Shown: in pieces, positions 23,112 to 35,932 of the stretch
How positions within the stretch are numbered: position 1 is the first letter of the stretch
How the letters are laid out: each line of letters opens with the position of its first letter
Assembly: GCA_033026295.1 (NCBI GenBank)
Contig: JAUPFM010000064.1
Location: 1-64,000, forward strand
Length of the DNA: 64,000 bases
Source: Channa striata
Taxonomy: Eukaryota; Chordata; Actinopteri; Anabantiformes; Channidae
Reading direction: 5' to 3'
Position numbers and translations under genes: made by a program
The notes under the pieces: generated by a model
What the model was told of the DNA's origin: nothing
Seen by the model: the letters and a program-made list of their open reading frames with translations, nothing else
Database searches by the model: none

Positions 23112-24301
23112 ATGCACAGGCAGCTAGGAACATGGCATCTGCCTATGGCATACACCAATTTAAAGCTTAGATTTAGACCTTTAAGACAACACCAGGCACA
23201 TCTAGCTGTGAGCTCCAAAGGAAACATCAGCCAGGAGAACGAGGCCCAATTTCAGGCCCTGTGCATTTTCAGCCATAGGCCTGGGGAAGCCAATTTGCCC
23301 TTTCACGTTTCTCAGGCCAGCCTGGTGCAAATCACACTTGTTGCACATTAATTTAAAGCCCAAAGTCTCCTCTTTCCACCCCTTTAAATCACTTGGATCA
23401 GACACTTTCTTCCTGGTTATAAAGAGCCAAAATGTGTGGTCAAATACAGCTGATTTTGGACTGTAGTCAGAAGGTCAAAAATGAGCCATATTTGCAGACA
23501 TGCACAGGCAGCTAGGAACATGGCATCTGCCTATGGCATACACCAATTTAAAGCTTAGATTTAGACCTTTAAGGCAATACTAGGCACATCTAGCTGTGAG
23601 CTCCACAAAGGAAACAGCAGCCAGGAGAACGAGGCCCAATTTCAGGCCCTGTGCATTTTCAGCCATAGGCCTGGGGAAGCCAGTTTGCCCTTTCACGTTT
23701 CTCAGGCCAGCCTGGTGCAAATCACACTTGTTGCACATTAATTTAAAGCCCAAAGTCTCCTCTTTCCACCCCTTTAAATCACTTGGATCAGACACTTTCC
23801 TCCTGGTTATAAAGAGCCAAAATGTGTGGTCAAATACAGCTGATTTTGGACTGGGGTCAGAAGGTCAAAAATGAGCCATATTTGCAGACATGCACAGGCA
23901 GCTAGGAACATGGCATCTGCCTATGCCATACACCAATTTAAAGCTTAGATTTAGACCTTTAAGACAACACCAGGCACATCTAGCTGTGAGCTCCACAAAG
24001 GAAACATCAGCCAGGAGAACGAGGCCCAATTTCAGGCCCTGTGCATTTTCAGCGATAGGCCTGGGGAAGCCAGTTTGCCCTTTCACGTTTCTCAGGCCAG
24101 CCTGGTGCTGTGTTCAGGCCAGCCTGGTGCAAATCACACTTGTTGCACATTAATTTAAAGCCCAAAGTCTCCTCTTTCCACCCCTTTAAATCACTTGGAT
24201 CAGACACTTTCCTCCTGGTTATAAAGAGCCAAAATGTGTGGTCAAATACAGCTGATTTTGGACTGGGGTCAGAAGGTCAAAAATGAGCCATATTTGCAGA
24301 C
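23112..24301. repeat. Three monomers (388, 390, 412 bp) unique to this duplication copy
   Basis: Anchors lie at 23112, 23500, 23890 and 24302. The first has GAGCTCCAAAGG (loss of ACA) and GGACTGTAGTC. The last carries a second version of the 23-bp insertion, GGTGCTGTGTTCAGGCC (near 24105). Together with 22700-23111 these units account for the extra length of the copy 2 segment relative to 4993. Nothing else is visible. Confidence 0.88.
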
Positions 24302-25081
24302 ATGCACAGGCAGCTAGGAACATGGCATCTGCCTATGGCATACACCAATTTAAAGCTTAGATTTAGACCTTTAAGGCAATACTAGGCACATCTAGCTGTG
24401 AGCTCCACAAAGGAAACAGCAGCCAGGAGAACGAAGCCCAATTTCAGGTCCTGTGCATTTTCAGCGTCAGCCCAGGGGCAGCCAGTGTGCTCTTGCAAGT
24501 TTCTCAGGCCAGCCTGGTGCAAATCACACTTGTTTCACATCAATTTAAAGCCCAAAGTCTCCTCTTTCCATCCTTATAAACCACTTGGATCAGACACTTT
24601 CCTATTGGGTATAAAGATCCAAAATGTGTGGTCAAATACAGCTGATTTTGGACTGGGGTCAGAAGGTTTAAAATGAGCCATATTTGCAGACATGCACAGG
24701 CAGCTAGGAACATGGCATCTGCCTATGGCATACACCAATTTAAAGCTTAGATTTAGACCTTTAAGGCAATACTAGGCACATCTAGCTGTGAGCTCCACAA
24801 AGGAAACATCAGCCAGGAGAACGAAGCCCAATTTCAGGCCCTGTGCATTTTCAGCCATAGACCTGGGGAAGCCAGTTTGCCCTTTCACGTTTCTCAGGCC
24901 AGCCATGTGCAAATCACACTTGTTTCACATCAATTTAAAGCTTAAAAACTCCTCTTTCCATCCATTTAAACCACTTGGATCAGACACTTTCCTCCTGGCT
25001 ATAAAGAGCCAAAATGTGTGGTCAAATACAGCTGATTTTGGACTGGGGTCAGAAGGTCAAAAATGAGCCATATTTGCAGAC
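24302..25081. repeat. Two-monomer cassette, copy 2 of 4
   Basis: This is 780 bp with the same marker variants as the cassette at 4993-5770: GCCAGTGTGCTC, CTATTGGGTATAAAGATCC and GGTTTAAAATG, then GAACGAAGCCC and AGCCATGTGC. It sits inside long duplication copy 2. Confidence 0.88.
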
Positions 25082-27193
25082 ATGCACAGGCAGCTAGGAA
25101 CATGGCATCTGCCTATGGCATACACCAATTTAAAGCTTAGATTTAGACCTTTAAGACAACACCAGGCACATCTAGCTGTGAGCTCCACAAAGGAAACATC
25201 AGCCAGGAGAACGAGGCCCAATTTCAGGCCCTGTGCATTTTCAGCGATAGGCCTAGGGAAGCCAGTTTGCCCTTTCACGTTTCTCAGGCCAGCCTGGTGC
25301 TGTGTTCAGGCCAGCCTGGTGCAAATCACACTTGTTGCACATTAATTTAAAGCCCAAAGTCTCCTCTTTCCACCCCTTTAAATCACTTGGATCAGACACT
25401 TTCCTCCTGGCTATAAAAAGCCAAAATGTGTGGTCAAATACAGCTGATTTTGGACTGGAAACAGCAGCCAGGAGAACGAGGCCAAATTTCAGGCCCTGTG
25501 CATTTTCAGCCATAGACCTGGGAAGCCAGTTTGCCCTTTCACGTTTCTCAGGCCAGCCTGGTGCAAATCACTTGGATCAGACACTTTCTTCCTGGCTATA
25601 AAGAGCCAAAATGTGTGGTCAAATACAACTGATTTTGGACTGGGGTCAGAAGGTCAAAAATGAGCCATATTTGCAGACATGCACAGGCAGCTAGGAACAT
25701 GGCATCTGCCTATGGCATACACCAATTTAAAGCTTAGATTTAGACCTTTAAGACAATACTAGGCACATCTAGCTGTGAGCTCGACAAAGGAAACAGCAGC
25801 CAGAGAATGAGGCCCAATTTCAGGTCCTGTGAATTTTCAGCGATAGGCCTGGGAAGCCAGTTTGCCCTTTCACGTTTCTCAGGCCAGCCTGGTGCAAACC
25901 ACTTGGATTTAAACCACTTGGATCAGAAACTTTCCTCCTGGCTATAAAAAGCCAAAATGTGTGGTCAAATACAGCTGATTTTGGACCGGAAACAGCAGCC
26001 AGGAGAACGAGGCCTAATTTCAGGCCCTGTGCATTTTCAGCCATAGACCTGGGAAGCCAGTTTGCCCTTTCACGTTTCTCAGGCCAGCCTGGTGCAAATC
26101 ACACTTGTTTCACATCAATTTAAAGCTTAAAAACTCCTCTTTCCATCCATTTAAACCACTTGGATCAGACACTTTCCTCCTGGCTATAAAGAGCCAAAAT
26201 GTGTGGTCAAATACAGCTGATTTTGGACTGGGGTCAGAAGGTCAAAAATGAGCCATATTTGCAGACATGCCCAGGCAGCTAGGAACATGGCATCTGCCTA
26301 TGGCATACACCAATTTAAAGCTTAGATTTAAACCTTTAAGGCAATACTAGGCACATCTAGCTGTGAGCTCCACAAAGGAAACAGCAGCCAGTAGAACGAG
26401 GCCCAATTTCAGGCCCTGTGCATTTTCAGCCATAGACCTGGGAAGCCAGTTTGCCCTTTCACGTTTCTCAGGCCAGCCTGGTGCAAATCACACTTGTTTC
26501 ACATCAATTTAAAGCTTAAAAACTCCTCTTTCCATCCATTTAAACCACTTGGATCAGACACTTTCCTCCTGGCTATAAAGAGCCAAAATGTGTGGTCAAA
26601 TACAGCTGATTTAAAGCTTAGATTTAGACCTTTAAGACAATACTAGGCACATCTAGCTGTGAGCTCCACAAAGGAAACATCAGCCAGGAGAACGAAGCCC
26701 AATTTCAGGCCCTGTGCATTTTCAGCCATAGACCTGGGAAGCCAGTTTGCCCTTTCACGTTTCTCAGGCTAGCCTGGTGCAAATCACACTTGTTTCACAT
26801 CAATTTAAAGCTTAAAAACTCCTCTTTCCATCCATTTAAACCACTTGGATCAGACACTTTCCTCCTGGCTATAAAAAGCCAAAATGTGTGGTCAAATACA
26901 GCTGATTTTGGACCGGAAACAGCAGCCAGGAGAACGAGGCCCAATTTCAGGCCCTGTGCATTTTCAGCCATAGACCTGAGGAAGCCAGTTTGCTCTTGCA
27001 CGTTTCTCAGGCCAGCCTGGTGCAAATCACACTTGTTGCACATTAATTTAAAGCCCAAAGTCTCCTTTTCCACACCTTTAAACCACTTGGATCAGACACT
27101 TTCCTCCTGGCTATAAAGAGCCAAAATGTGTGGTCAAATACAGCTGATTTTGGACTGGGGTCAGAAGGTCAAAAATGAGCCATATTTGAAGAC

Positions 27194-29475
27194 ATGCACA
27201 GGCAGCTAGGAACATGGCATCTGCCTATGGCATACACCAATTTAAAGCTTAGATTTAGACCTTTAAGGCAATACTAGGCACATCTAGCTGTGAGCTCCAC
27301 AAAGGAAACAGCAGCCAGGAGAACGAGGCCTTATTTCAGGCCCTGTGCATTTTCAGCGTCAGCCCAGGGGCAGCCAGTTTGCTCTTGCAAGTTTTTTAGG
27401 CCAGCCTGGTGCAAATCACACTTGTTTCACATCAATTTAAAGCTTAAAAACTCCTCTTTCCATCCATTTAAACCACTTGGATTAGACACTTTCCTCCTGG
27501 CTATAAAGAGCCAAAATGTGTGGCCAAATACAGCTGATTTTGGACTGGGGTCAGAAGGTCAAAAATGAGCCATATTTGCAGACATGAACAGGCAGCTAGG
27601 AACATGGCATCTGCCTATGGCATACACCAATTTAAAGCTTAGATTTAGACCTTTAAGGCAATACTAGGCACATCTAGCTGTGAGCTCCACAAAGGAAACA
27701 GCAGCCAGGAGAACGAGGCCTTATTTCAGGCCCTGTGCATTTTCAGCGTCAGCCCAGGGGCAGCCAGTTTGCTCTTGCAAGTTTCTCAGGCCAGCCTGGT
27801 GCAAATCACACTTGTTTCACATCAATTTAAAGCTTAAAAACTCTTCTTTCCACCCCTTTAAATCACTTGGATCAGACACTTTCCTCCTGGCTATAAAGAG
27901 CCAAAATGTGTGGTCAAATACAGCTGATTTTGGACCGGAAACAGCAGCCAGGAGAACGAGGCCCAATTTCAGGCCCTGTGCATTTTCAGCGTCAGCCCAG
28001 GGGCAGCCAGTGTGCTCTTGCACGTTTCTCAGGCCAGCCTGGTGCAAATCACACTTGTTGCACATTAATTTAACGCCCAAAGTCTCCTCTTTCCACCCCT
28101 TTAAACCACTTGGATCAGACACTTTCCTCCTGGATATAAAGAGCCAAAATGTGTGGTCAAATACAGCTGATTTTGGACTGGGGTCAGAAGGTCAAAAATG
28201 AGCCATATTTGCAGACATGCACAGGCAGCTAGGAACAATGCATCTGCCTATGGCATACACCAATTTAAAGCTTAGATTTAGACCTTTAAGACAATACTAG
28301 GCACATCTAGCTGTGAGCTCCACAAAGGAAACATCAGCCAGGAGAACGAGGCCCAATTTCAGGTCCTGTGCATTTTCAGCGTCAGCCCAGGGGCAGCCAG
28401 TTTGCCCTTTCACGTTTCTCAGGCCAGCCTGGTGCAAATCACTTGGATCAGACACTTTCTTCCTGGCTATAAAGAGCCAAAATGTGTGGTCAAATACAAC
28501 TGATTTTGGACTGGGGTCAGAAGGTCAAAAATGAGCCATATTTGCAGACATGCACAGGCAGCTAGGAACATGGCATCTGCCTATGGCATACACCAATTTA
28601 AAGCTTAGATTTAGACCTTTAAGACAATACTAGGCACATCTAGCTGTGAGCTCCACAAAGGAAACATCAGCCAGGAGAACGAGGCCCAATTTCAGGCCCT
28701 GTGCATTTTCAGCGATAGGCCTGGGGAAGCCAGTTTGCCCTTTCACGTTTCTCAGGCCAGCCTGGTGCAAACCACTTGGATTTAAACCACTTGGATCAGA
28801 AACTTTCCTCCTGGCTATAAAAGCCAAAATGTGTGGTCAAATACAGCTGATTTTGGACCGGAAACAGCAGCCAGGAGAACGAGGCCCAATTTCAGGCCCT
28901 GTGCATTTTCAGCCATAGACCTGGGGAAGCCAGTTTGCCCTTTCACGTTTCTCAGGCCAGCCTGGTGCAAATCACACTTGTTTCACATCAATTTAAAGCT
29001 TAAAAACTCCTCTTTCCATCCATTTAAACCACTTGGATCAGACACTTTCCTCCTGGCTATAAAGAGCCAAAATGTGTGGTCAAATACAGCTGATTTAAAG
29101 CTTAGATTTAGACCTTTAAGACAATACTAGGCACATCTAGCTGTGAGCTCCACAAAAGAAACAGCAGCCAAAGAATGAGGCCCAATTTCAGGTCCTGTGC
29201 ATTTTCAGCGTCAGCCCAGGGGCAGCCAGTTTGCTCTTGCAAGTTTCTCAGGCCAGCCTGGTGCAAATCACACTTGTTTCACATCAATTTAAAGCTTAAA
29301 AACTCCTCTTTCCATTTAGATTTAGACCTTTAAGGCAATACTAGGCACATCTAGCTGTGAGCTCCACAAAGGAAACATCAGCCAGGAGAACGAGGCCCAA
29401 TTTCAGGCCCTGTGCATTTTCAGCGATAGGCCTGGGGAAGCCAGTTTGCCCTTTCACGTTTCTCAGGCCAGCCTG
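27194..29475. repeat. 3.4-kb-spaced duplication, copy 1
   Basis: Anchors 27194, 27584, 28217 and 28550 match 30592, 30981, 31611 and 31944 (offsets 3,398 to 3,394). The unusual joint CTCTTTCCATTTAGATTTAG (29305) also matches 32699 at the same offset. The match breaks down just after 29475, where this copy reads GTGCAAACCACTTGG and the other reads GTGCTGTGTTCAGG. Confidence 0.9.
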
Positions 29476-30029
29476 GTGCAAACCACTTGGATTTAAACCA
29501 CTTGGATCAGAAACTTTCCTCCTGGCTATAAAAAGCCAAAATGTGTGGTCAAATACAGCTGATTTTGGACCGGAAACAGCAGCCAGGAGAACGAGGCCCA
29601 ATTTCAGGCCCTGTGCATTTTCAGCCATAGACCTGGGGAAGCCAGTTTGCCCTTTCACGTTTCTCAGGCCAGCCTGGTGCAAATCACACTTGTTTCACAT
29701 CAATTTAAAGCTTAAAAACTCCTCTTTCCATCCATTTAAACCACTTGGATCAGACACTTTCCTCCTGGCTATAAAGAGCCAAAATGTGTGGTCAAATACA
29801 GCTGATTTAAAGCTTAGATTTAGACCTTTAAGACAATACTAGGCACATCTAGCTGTGAGCTCCACAAAAGAAACAGCAGCCAAAGAATGAGGCCCAATTT
29901 CAGGTCCTGTGCATTTTCAGCGTCAGTCCAGGGGCAGCCAGTTTGCTCTTGCAAGTTTCTCAGGCCAGCCTGGTGCAAATCACACTTGTTTCACATCAAT
30001 TTAAAGCTTAAAAACTCTTCTTTCCATCC
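28608..30029. repeat. 711-bp tandem duplication with its joint preserved
   Basis: Bases from 28608 (GATTTAGACCTTTAAG) to about 29318 recur from 29319. The first copy ends in a joint found nowhere in normal monomers, CTCTTTCCATTTAGATTTAG at 29305-29324, where a tail block runs straight into the AATTTAAAGCTTAG block of the next copy. The second copy continues normally through TTTCCATCCATTTAAACC. Corresponding landmarks (AACATCAGCCAGG at 28666 and 29377, CCAAAGAATGAGG near 29171 and 29886) are 711-716 bp apart. This is a tandem duplication read directly from its novel junction. Confidence 0.88.
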
Positions 30030-30591
30030 ATTTAAACCACTTGGATCAGACACTTTCCTCCTGGCTATAAAAAGCCAAAATGTGTGGTCAAATACATCTG
30101 ATTTTGGACCAGAAACCGCAGCCAGGAGAACGAGGCCCAATTTCAGTTCCTGTGCATTTTCAGCGTCAGCCCAGGGGCAGCCAGTTTGCTCTTGCACGTT
30201 TCTCAGGCCAGCCTGGTGCAAACCACTTGGATTTAAACCACTTGGATCAGACACTTTCCTCCTGGTTATAAAAAGCCAAAATGTGTGGTCAAATACATCT
30301 GATTTTGGACCAGAAACAGCAGCCAGGAGAACGAGGCCCAATTTCAGTTCCTGTGCATTTTCAGCGTCAGCCCAGGGGTAGCCAGTTTGCTCTTGCATGT
30401 TTCTCAGGCCAGCCTGGTGCAAATCACACTTGTTTCACATCAATTTAAAGCTTAAAAACTCCTCTTTCCATCCATTTGAACCACTTGGATCAGACACTTT
30501 CCTCCTGGCTATAAAAAGCCAAAATGTGTGGTCAAATACAGCTGATTTTGGACTGGGGTCAGAAGGTCAAAAATGAGCCATATTTGAAGAC

Positions 30592-32868
30592 ATGCACAGG
30601 CAGCTAGGAACATGGCATCTGCCTATGGCATACACCAATTTAAAGCTTAGATTTAGACCTTTAAGGCAATACTAGGCACATCTAGCTGTGAGCTCCACAA
30701 AGGAAACAGCAGCCAGGAGAACGAGGCCTTATTTCAGGCCCTGTGCATTTTCAGCGTCAGCCCAGGGGCAGCCAGTTTGCTCTTGCAAGTTTTTAGGCCA
30801 GCCTGGTGCAAATCACACTTGTTTCACATCAATTTAAAGCTTAAAAACTCCTCTTTCCATCCATTTAAACCACTTGGATTAGACACTTTCCTCCTGGCTA
30901 TAAAGAGCCAAAATGTGTGGCCAAATACAGCTGATTTTGGACTGGGGTCAGAAGGTCAAAAATGAGCCATATTTGCAGACATGCACAGGCAGCTAGGAAC
31001 ATGGCATCTGCCTATGGCATACACCAATTTAAAGCTTAGATTTAGACCTTTAAGGCAATACTAGGCACATCTAGCTGTGAGCTCCACAAAGGAAACAGCA
31101 GCCAGGAGAACGAGGCCTTATTTCAGGCCCTGTGCATTTTCAGCGTCAGCCCAGGGGCAGCCAGTTTGCTCTTGCAAGTTTCTCAGGCCAGCCTGGTGCA
31201 AATCACACTTGTTTCACATCAATTTAAAGCTTAAAAACTCTTCTTTCCACCCCTTTAAATCACTTGGATCAGACACTTTCCTCCTGGCTATAAAGAGCCA
31301 AAATGTGTGGTCAAATACAGCTGATTTTGGACCGAAACAGCAGCCAGGAGAACGAGGCCCAATTTCAGGCCCTGTGCATTTTTAGCCATAGACCTGGGAA
31401 GCCAGTTTGCTCTTGCACGTTTCTCAGGCCAGCCTGGTGCAAATCACACTTGTTGCACATTAATTTAACGCCCAAAGTCTCCTCTTTCCACCCCTTTAAA
31501 CCACTTGGATCAGACACTTTCCTCCTGGATATAAAGAGCCAAAATGTGTGGTCAAATACAGCTGATTTTGGACTGGGGTCAGAAGGTCAAAATGAGCCAT
31601 ATTTGCAGACATGCACAGGCAGCTAGGAACAATGCATCTGCCTATGGCATACACCAATTTAAAGCTTAGATTTAGACCTTTAAGACAATACTAGGCACAT
31701 CTAGCTGTGAGCTCCACAAAGGAAACATCAGCCAGGAGAACGAGGCCCAATTTCAGGTCCTGTGCATTTTCAGCGTCAGCCCAGGGGCAGCCAGTTTGCC
31801 CTTTCACGTTTCTCAGGCCAGCCTGGTGCAAATCACTTGGATCAGACACTTTCTTCCTGGCTATAAAGAGCCAAAATGTGTGGTCAAATACAACTGATTT
31901 TGGACTGGGGTCAGAAGGTCAAAAATGAGCCATATTTGCAGACATGCACAGGCAGCTAGGAACATGGCATCTGCCTATGGCATACACCAATTTAAAGCTT
32001 AGATTTAGACCTTTAAGACAATACTAGGCACATCTAGCTGTGAGCTCCACAAAGGAAACATCAGCCAGGAGAACGAGGCCCAATTTCAGGCCCTGTGCAT
32101 TTTCAGCGATAGGCCTGGGAAGCCAGTTTGCCCTTTCACGTTTCTCAGGCCAGCCTGGTGCAAACCACTTGGATTTAAACCACTTGGATCAGAAACTTTC
32201 CTCCTGGCTATAAAAAGCCAAAATGTGTGGTCAAATACAGCTGATTTTGGACCGGAAACAGCAGCCAGGAGAACGAGGCCCAATTTCAGGCCCTGTGCAT
32301 TTTCAGCCATAGACCTGGGAAGCCAGTTTGCCCTTTCACGTTTCTCAGGCCAGCCTGGTGCAAATCACACTTGTTTCACATCAATTTAAAGCTTAAAAAC
32401 TCCTCTTTCCATCCATTTAAACCACTTGGATCAGACACTTTCCTCCTGGCTATAAAGAGCCAAAATGTGTGGTCAAATACAGCTGATTTAAAGCTTAGAT
32501 TTAGACCTTTAAGACAATACTAGGCACATCTAGCTGTGAGCTCCACAAAAGAAACAGCAGCCAAAGAATGAGGCCCAATTTCAGGTCCTGTGCATTTTCA
32601 GCGTCAGCCCAGGGGCAGCCAGTTTGCTCTTGCAAGTTTCTCAGGCCAGCCTGGTGCAAATCACACTTGTTTCACATCAATTTAAAGCTTAAAAACTCCT
32701 CTTTCCATTTAGATTTAGACCTTTAAGGCAATACTAGGCACATCTAGCTGTGAGCTCCACAAAGGAAACATCAGCCAGGAGAACGAGGCCCAATTTCAGG
32801 CCCTGTGCATTTTCAGCGATAGGCCTGGGAAGCCAGTTTGCCCTTTCACGTTTCTCAGGCCAGCCTGG
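30592..32868. repeat. 3.4-kb-spaced duplication, copy 2
   Basis: This parallels 27194-29475. Differences include ATGCACAGG in place of ATGAACAGG near 30981, GGACCGAAACAG (a one-G loss near 31330), and GCCATAGACC in place of GCGTCAGCCC in the core near 31385. The core swap looks like gene conversion inside an otherwise collinear copy. Confidence 0.88.
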
Positions 32869-33984
32869 TGCTGTGTTCAGGCCAGCCTGGTGCAAATCAC
32901 ACTTGTTGCACATTAATTTAAAGCTTAAAAACTCTTCTTTCCATCCATTTAAACCACTTGGATCAGACACTTTCCTCCTGGCTATAAAAGCCAAAATGTG
33001 TGGTCAAATACAGCTGATTTTGGACTGGAAACAGCAGCCAGGAGAACGAGGCCAAATTTCAGGCCCTGTGCATTTTCAGCCATAGACCTGGGGAAGCCAG
33101 TTTGCCCTTTCACGTTTCTCAGGCCAGCCTGGTGCAAATCACTTGGATCAGACACTTTCTTCCTGGCTATAAAGAGCCAAAATGTGTGGTCAAATACAAC
33201 TGATTTTGGACTGGGGTCAGAAGGTCAAATATGAGCCATATTTGCAGACATGCACAGGCAGCTAGGAACATGGCATCTGCCTATGGCATACACCAATTTA
33301 AAGCTTAGATTTAGACCTTTAAGACAATACTAGGCACATCTAGCTGTGAGCTCCACAAAGGAAACAGCAGCCAGAGAATGAGGCCCAATTTCAGGTCCTG
33401 TGCATTTTCAGCGATAGGCCTGGGGAAGCCAGTTTGCCCTTTCACGTTTCTCAGGCCAGCCTGGTGCAAACCACTTGGATTTAAACCACTTGGATCAGAA
33501 ACTTTCCTCCTGGCTATAAAAGCCAAAATGTGTGGTCAAATACAGCTGATTTTGGACCGAAACAGCAGCCAGGAGAACGAGGCCCAATTTCAGGCCCTGT
33601 GCATTTTCAGCCATAGACCTGGGAAGCCAGTTTGCCCTTTCACGTTTCTCAGGCCAGCCTGGTGCAAATCACACTTGTTTCACATCAATTTAAAGCTTAA
33701 AAACTCCTCTTTCCATCCATTTAAACCACTTGGATCAGACACTTTCCTCCTGGCTATAAAGAGCCAAAATGTGTGGTCAAATACAGCTGATTTAAAGCTT
33801 AGATTTAGACCTTTAAGACAATACTAGGCACATCTAGCTGTGAGCTCCACAAAAGAAACAGCAGCCAAAGAATGAGGCCCAATTTCAGGTCCTGTGCATT
33901 TTCAGCGTCAGTCCAGGGGCAGCCAGTTTGCTCTTGCAAGTTTCTCAGGCCAGCCTGGTGCAAATCACACTTGTTTCACATCAA
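32869..33984. repeat. Mosaic stretch with compound units
   Basis: This begins with the GGTGCTGTGTTCAGGCC insertion form and contains fusion joints of the 147-bp type (about 33025 and 33555) and a 93-bp joint (about 33787). One full anchor lies at 33250. GGTCAAATATGAGCC near 33224 is a private change. From about 33560 on, the sequence follows 29575 onward at an offset of 3,985. Confidence 0.82.
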
Positions 33985-35760
33985 TTTAAAGCTTAAAAAC
34001 TCTTCTTTCCATCCATTTAAACCACTTGGATCAGACACTTTCCTCCTGGCTATAAAAAGCCAAAATGTGTGGTCAAATACATCTGATTTTGGACCAGAAA
34101 CCGCAGCCAGGAGAACGAGGCCCAATTTCAGTTCCTGTGCATTTTCAGCGTCAGCCCAGGGGCAGCCAGTTTGCTCTTGCACGTTTCTCAGGCCAGCCTG
34201 GTGCAAACCACTTGGATTTAAACCACTTGGATCAGACACTTTCCTCCTGGTTATAAAAAGCCAAAATGTGTGGTCAAATACATCTGATTTTGGACCAGAA
34301 ACAGCAGCCAGGAGAACGAGGCCCAATTTCAGTTCGTGTGCATTTTCAGCGTCAGCCCAGGGGTAGCCAGTTTGCTCTTGCACGTTTCTCAGGCCAGCCT
34401 GGTGCAAATCACACTTGTTTCACATCAATTTAAAGCTTAAAAACTCCTCTTTCCATCCATTTAAACCACTTGCATCAGACACTTTCCTCCTGGCTATGAA
34501 GAGCCAAAATGTGTGGTCAAATACAGCTGATTTTGGACTGGGGTCAGAAGGTCAAAAATGAGCCATATTTGCAGACATGCACAGGCAGCTAGGAACATGG
34601 CATCTGCCTATGGCATAAACCAATTTAAAGCTTAGATTTAGACCTTTAAGACAACACCAGGCACATCTAGCTGTGAGCTCCACAAAGGAAACAGCAGCCA
34701 GGAGAACGAGGCCCAATTTCAGGCCCTGTGCATTTTCAGCCATAGGCCTGGGGATGCCAGTTTGCCCTTTTCACGTTTCTCAGGCCATCCTGGTGCAAAT
34801 CACACTTATTTCACATCAATTTAAAGATTAAAAATTCCTCTTTCCATCCATTTAAACCACTTGGATCAGACACTTTCCTACTGGGTATGAAAAGCCAAAA
34901 TGTGTGGTCAAATACAGCTGATTTTGGACTGGGGTCAGAAGGTCAAAAATTAGCGATATTTGCAGACATGCACAGGCAGCTAGGAACATGGCATCAGCCT
35001 ATGGCATACACCAATTTAAAACTTATGTTTATACCTTTAAGGCAATACTAGGCACATCTAGCTGTGAGCTCCACAAAGGAAACATCAGCCAGGAGAACGA
35101 GGCCCAATTTCAGGCCCTGTGCATTTTCAGCCATAGGCCTGGGAAGCCATTTTGCTCTTGCACGTTTCTCAAGCCAGCCTGGTGCAAATTACTTGGATCA
35201 GACACTTTCCTCCTGGCTATAAACAGCCAAAATGTGTGGTCAAATACAGCTGATTTTGGACTGGGGTCAGAATGTCAAAAATGAGCCATATTTGCAGACA
35301 TGCACAGGCAGCTAGGAACATGACATCTGCCTATGGCATACACCAATTTAAAGCTTAGATTTAGACCTTTAAGACAACACCAGGCACATCTAGCTGTGAG
35401 CTCCACAAAGGAAACAGCAGCCAGGAGAACGAAGGCCAATTTCAGGCCCTGTGCATTTTCAGCCATAGACCTGGGGAAGTCAGTTTGCCCTTTCACGTTT
35501 CTCAGGCCAGCCTGGTGCAAATCACACTTGTTTCACATCAATTTAAAGCTTAAAAACTCTTCTTTCCATCCATTTAAACCACTTGGATCAGACACTTTCC
35601 TCCTGGCTATAAAAAGCCAAAATGTGTGGTCAAATACATCTAATTTTGGACCAGAAACAGCAGCCAGGAGAACGAGGCCCAATTTCAGACCCTGTGCATT
35701 TTCAGCCATAGAAATGGGGAAGCCAGTTTGCCCTTTCACGTTTCTCAGGCCAGCCTGGTG
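33985..35760. repeat. 11.24-kb-spaced duplication, copy 1
   Basis: Anchors 34577, 34968 and 35300 match 45817, 46207 and 46540 (offset 11,240). Shared rare variants include GGCTATGAAGAGCC (34492), GGCATAAACCAATT (34611), GGGATGCCAG (34751), AAATTAGCGATATTTGC (34947), ACTTATGTTTA (35021) and CTAATTTTGG (35640). This copy has TTTATACC where the other has TTTAGACC, and AACATCAGCC where the other has AACAGCAGCC. The right edge is near 35760, after which tail types differ. Confidence 0.9.
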
Positions 35761-35932
35761 CAAATCACACTTGTTTCACATCAATTTAAAGCTTAAAAAC
35801 TCCTCTTTCCATCCATTTAAACCACTTGGATCAGACACTTTCTTCCTGGCTATAAAGAGCCAAAATGTGTGGTCAAATACAGCTGATTTTGGACTGGGGT
35901 CAGAAGGTCAAAAATGAGCCATATTTGCAGAC

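Larger units (their letters stand above)
18829..29285. repeat. Long duplicated segment, copy 2
   Basis: This segment parallels 1-9510 landmark by landmark. It lacks the extra 1,122-bp tandem copy found at 1974-3094. It gains a second 412-bp monomer and three further units (22700-24301) and keeps about 70 bp at 25.25-25.3 kb that copy 1 lost at about 5901. It also has an added unit around 26.9-27.3 kb. Rare joints and substitutions are shared, for example the ATGCCCAGG anchor variant (26267) and AGAATTAGG (about 20195). The net length difference is about 950 bp. Confidence 0.88.

Noticed and set aside
35333..35917. 194-codon plus-strand frame and the many 60-170-codon frames on both strands
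   Set aside because: All translate the same satellite blocks. Opposite-strand frames overlap them with equal length, and frames shift between full monomers.
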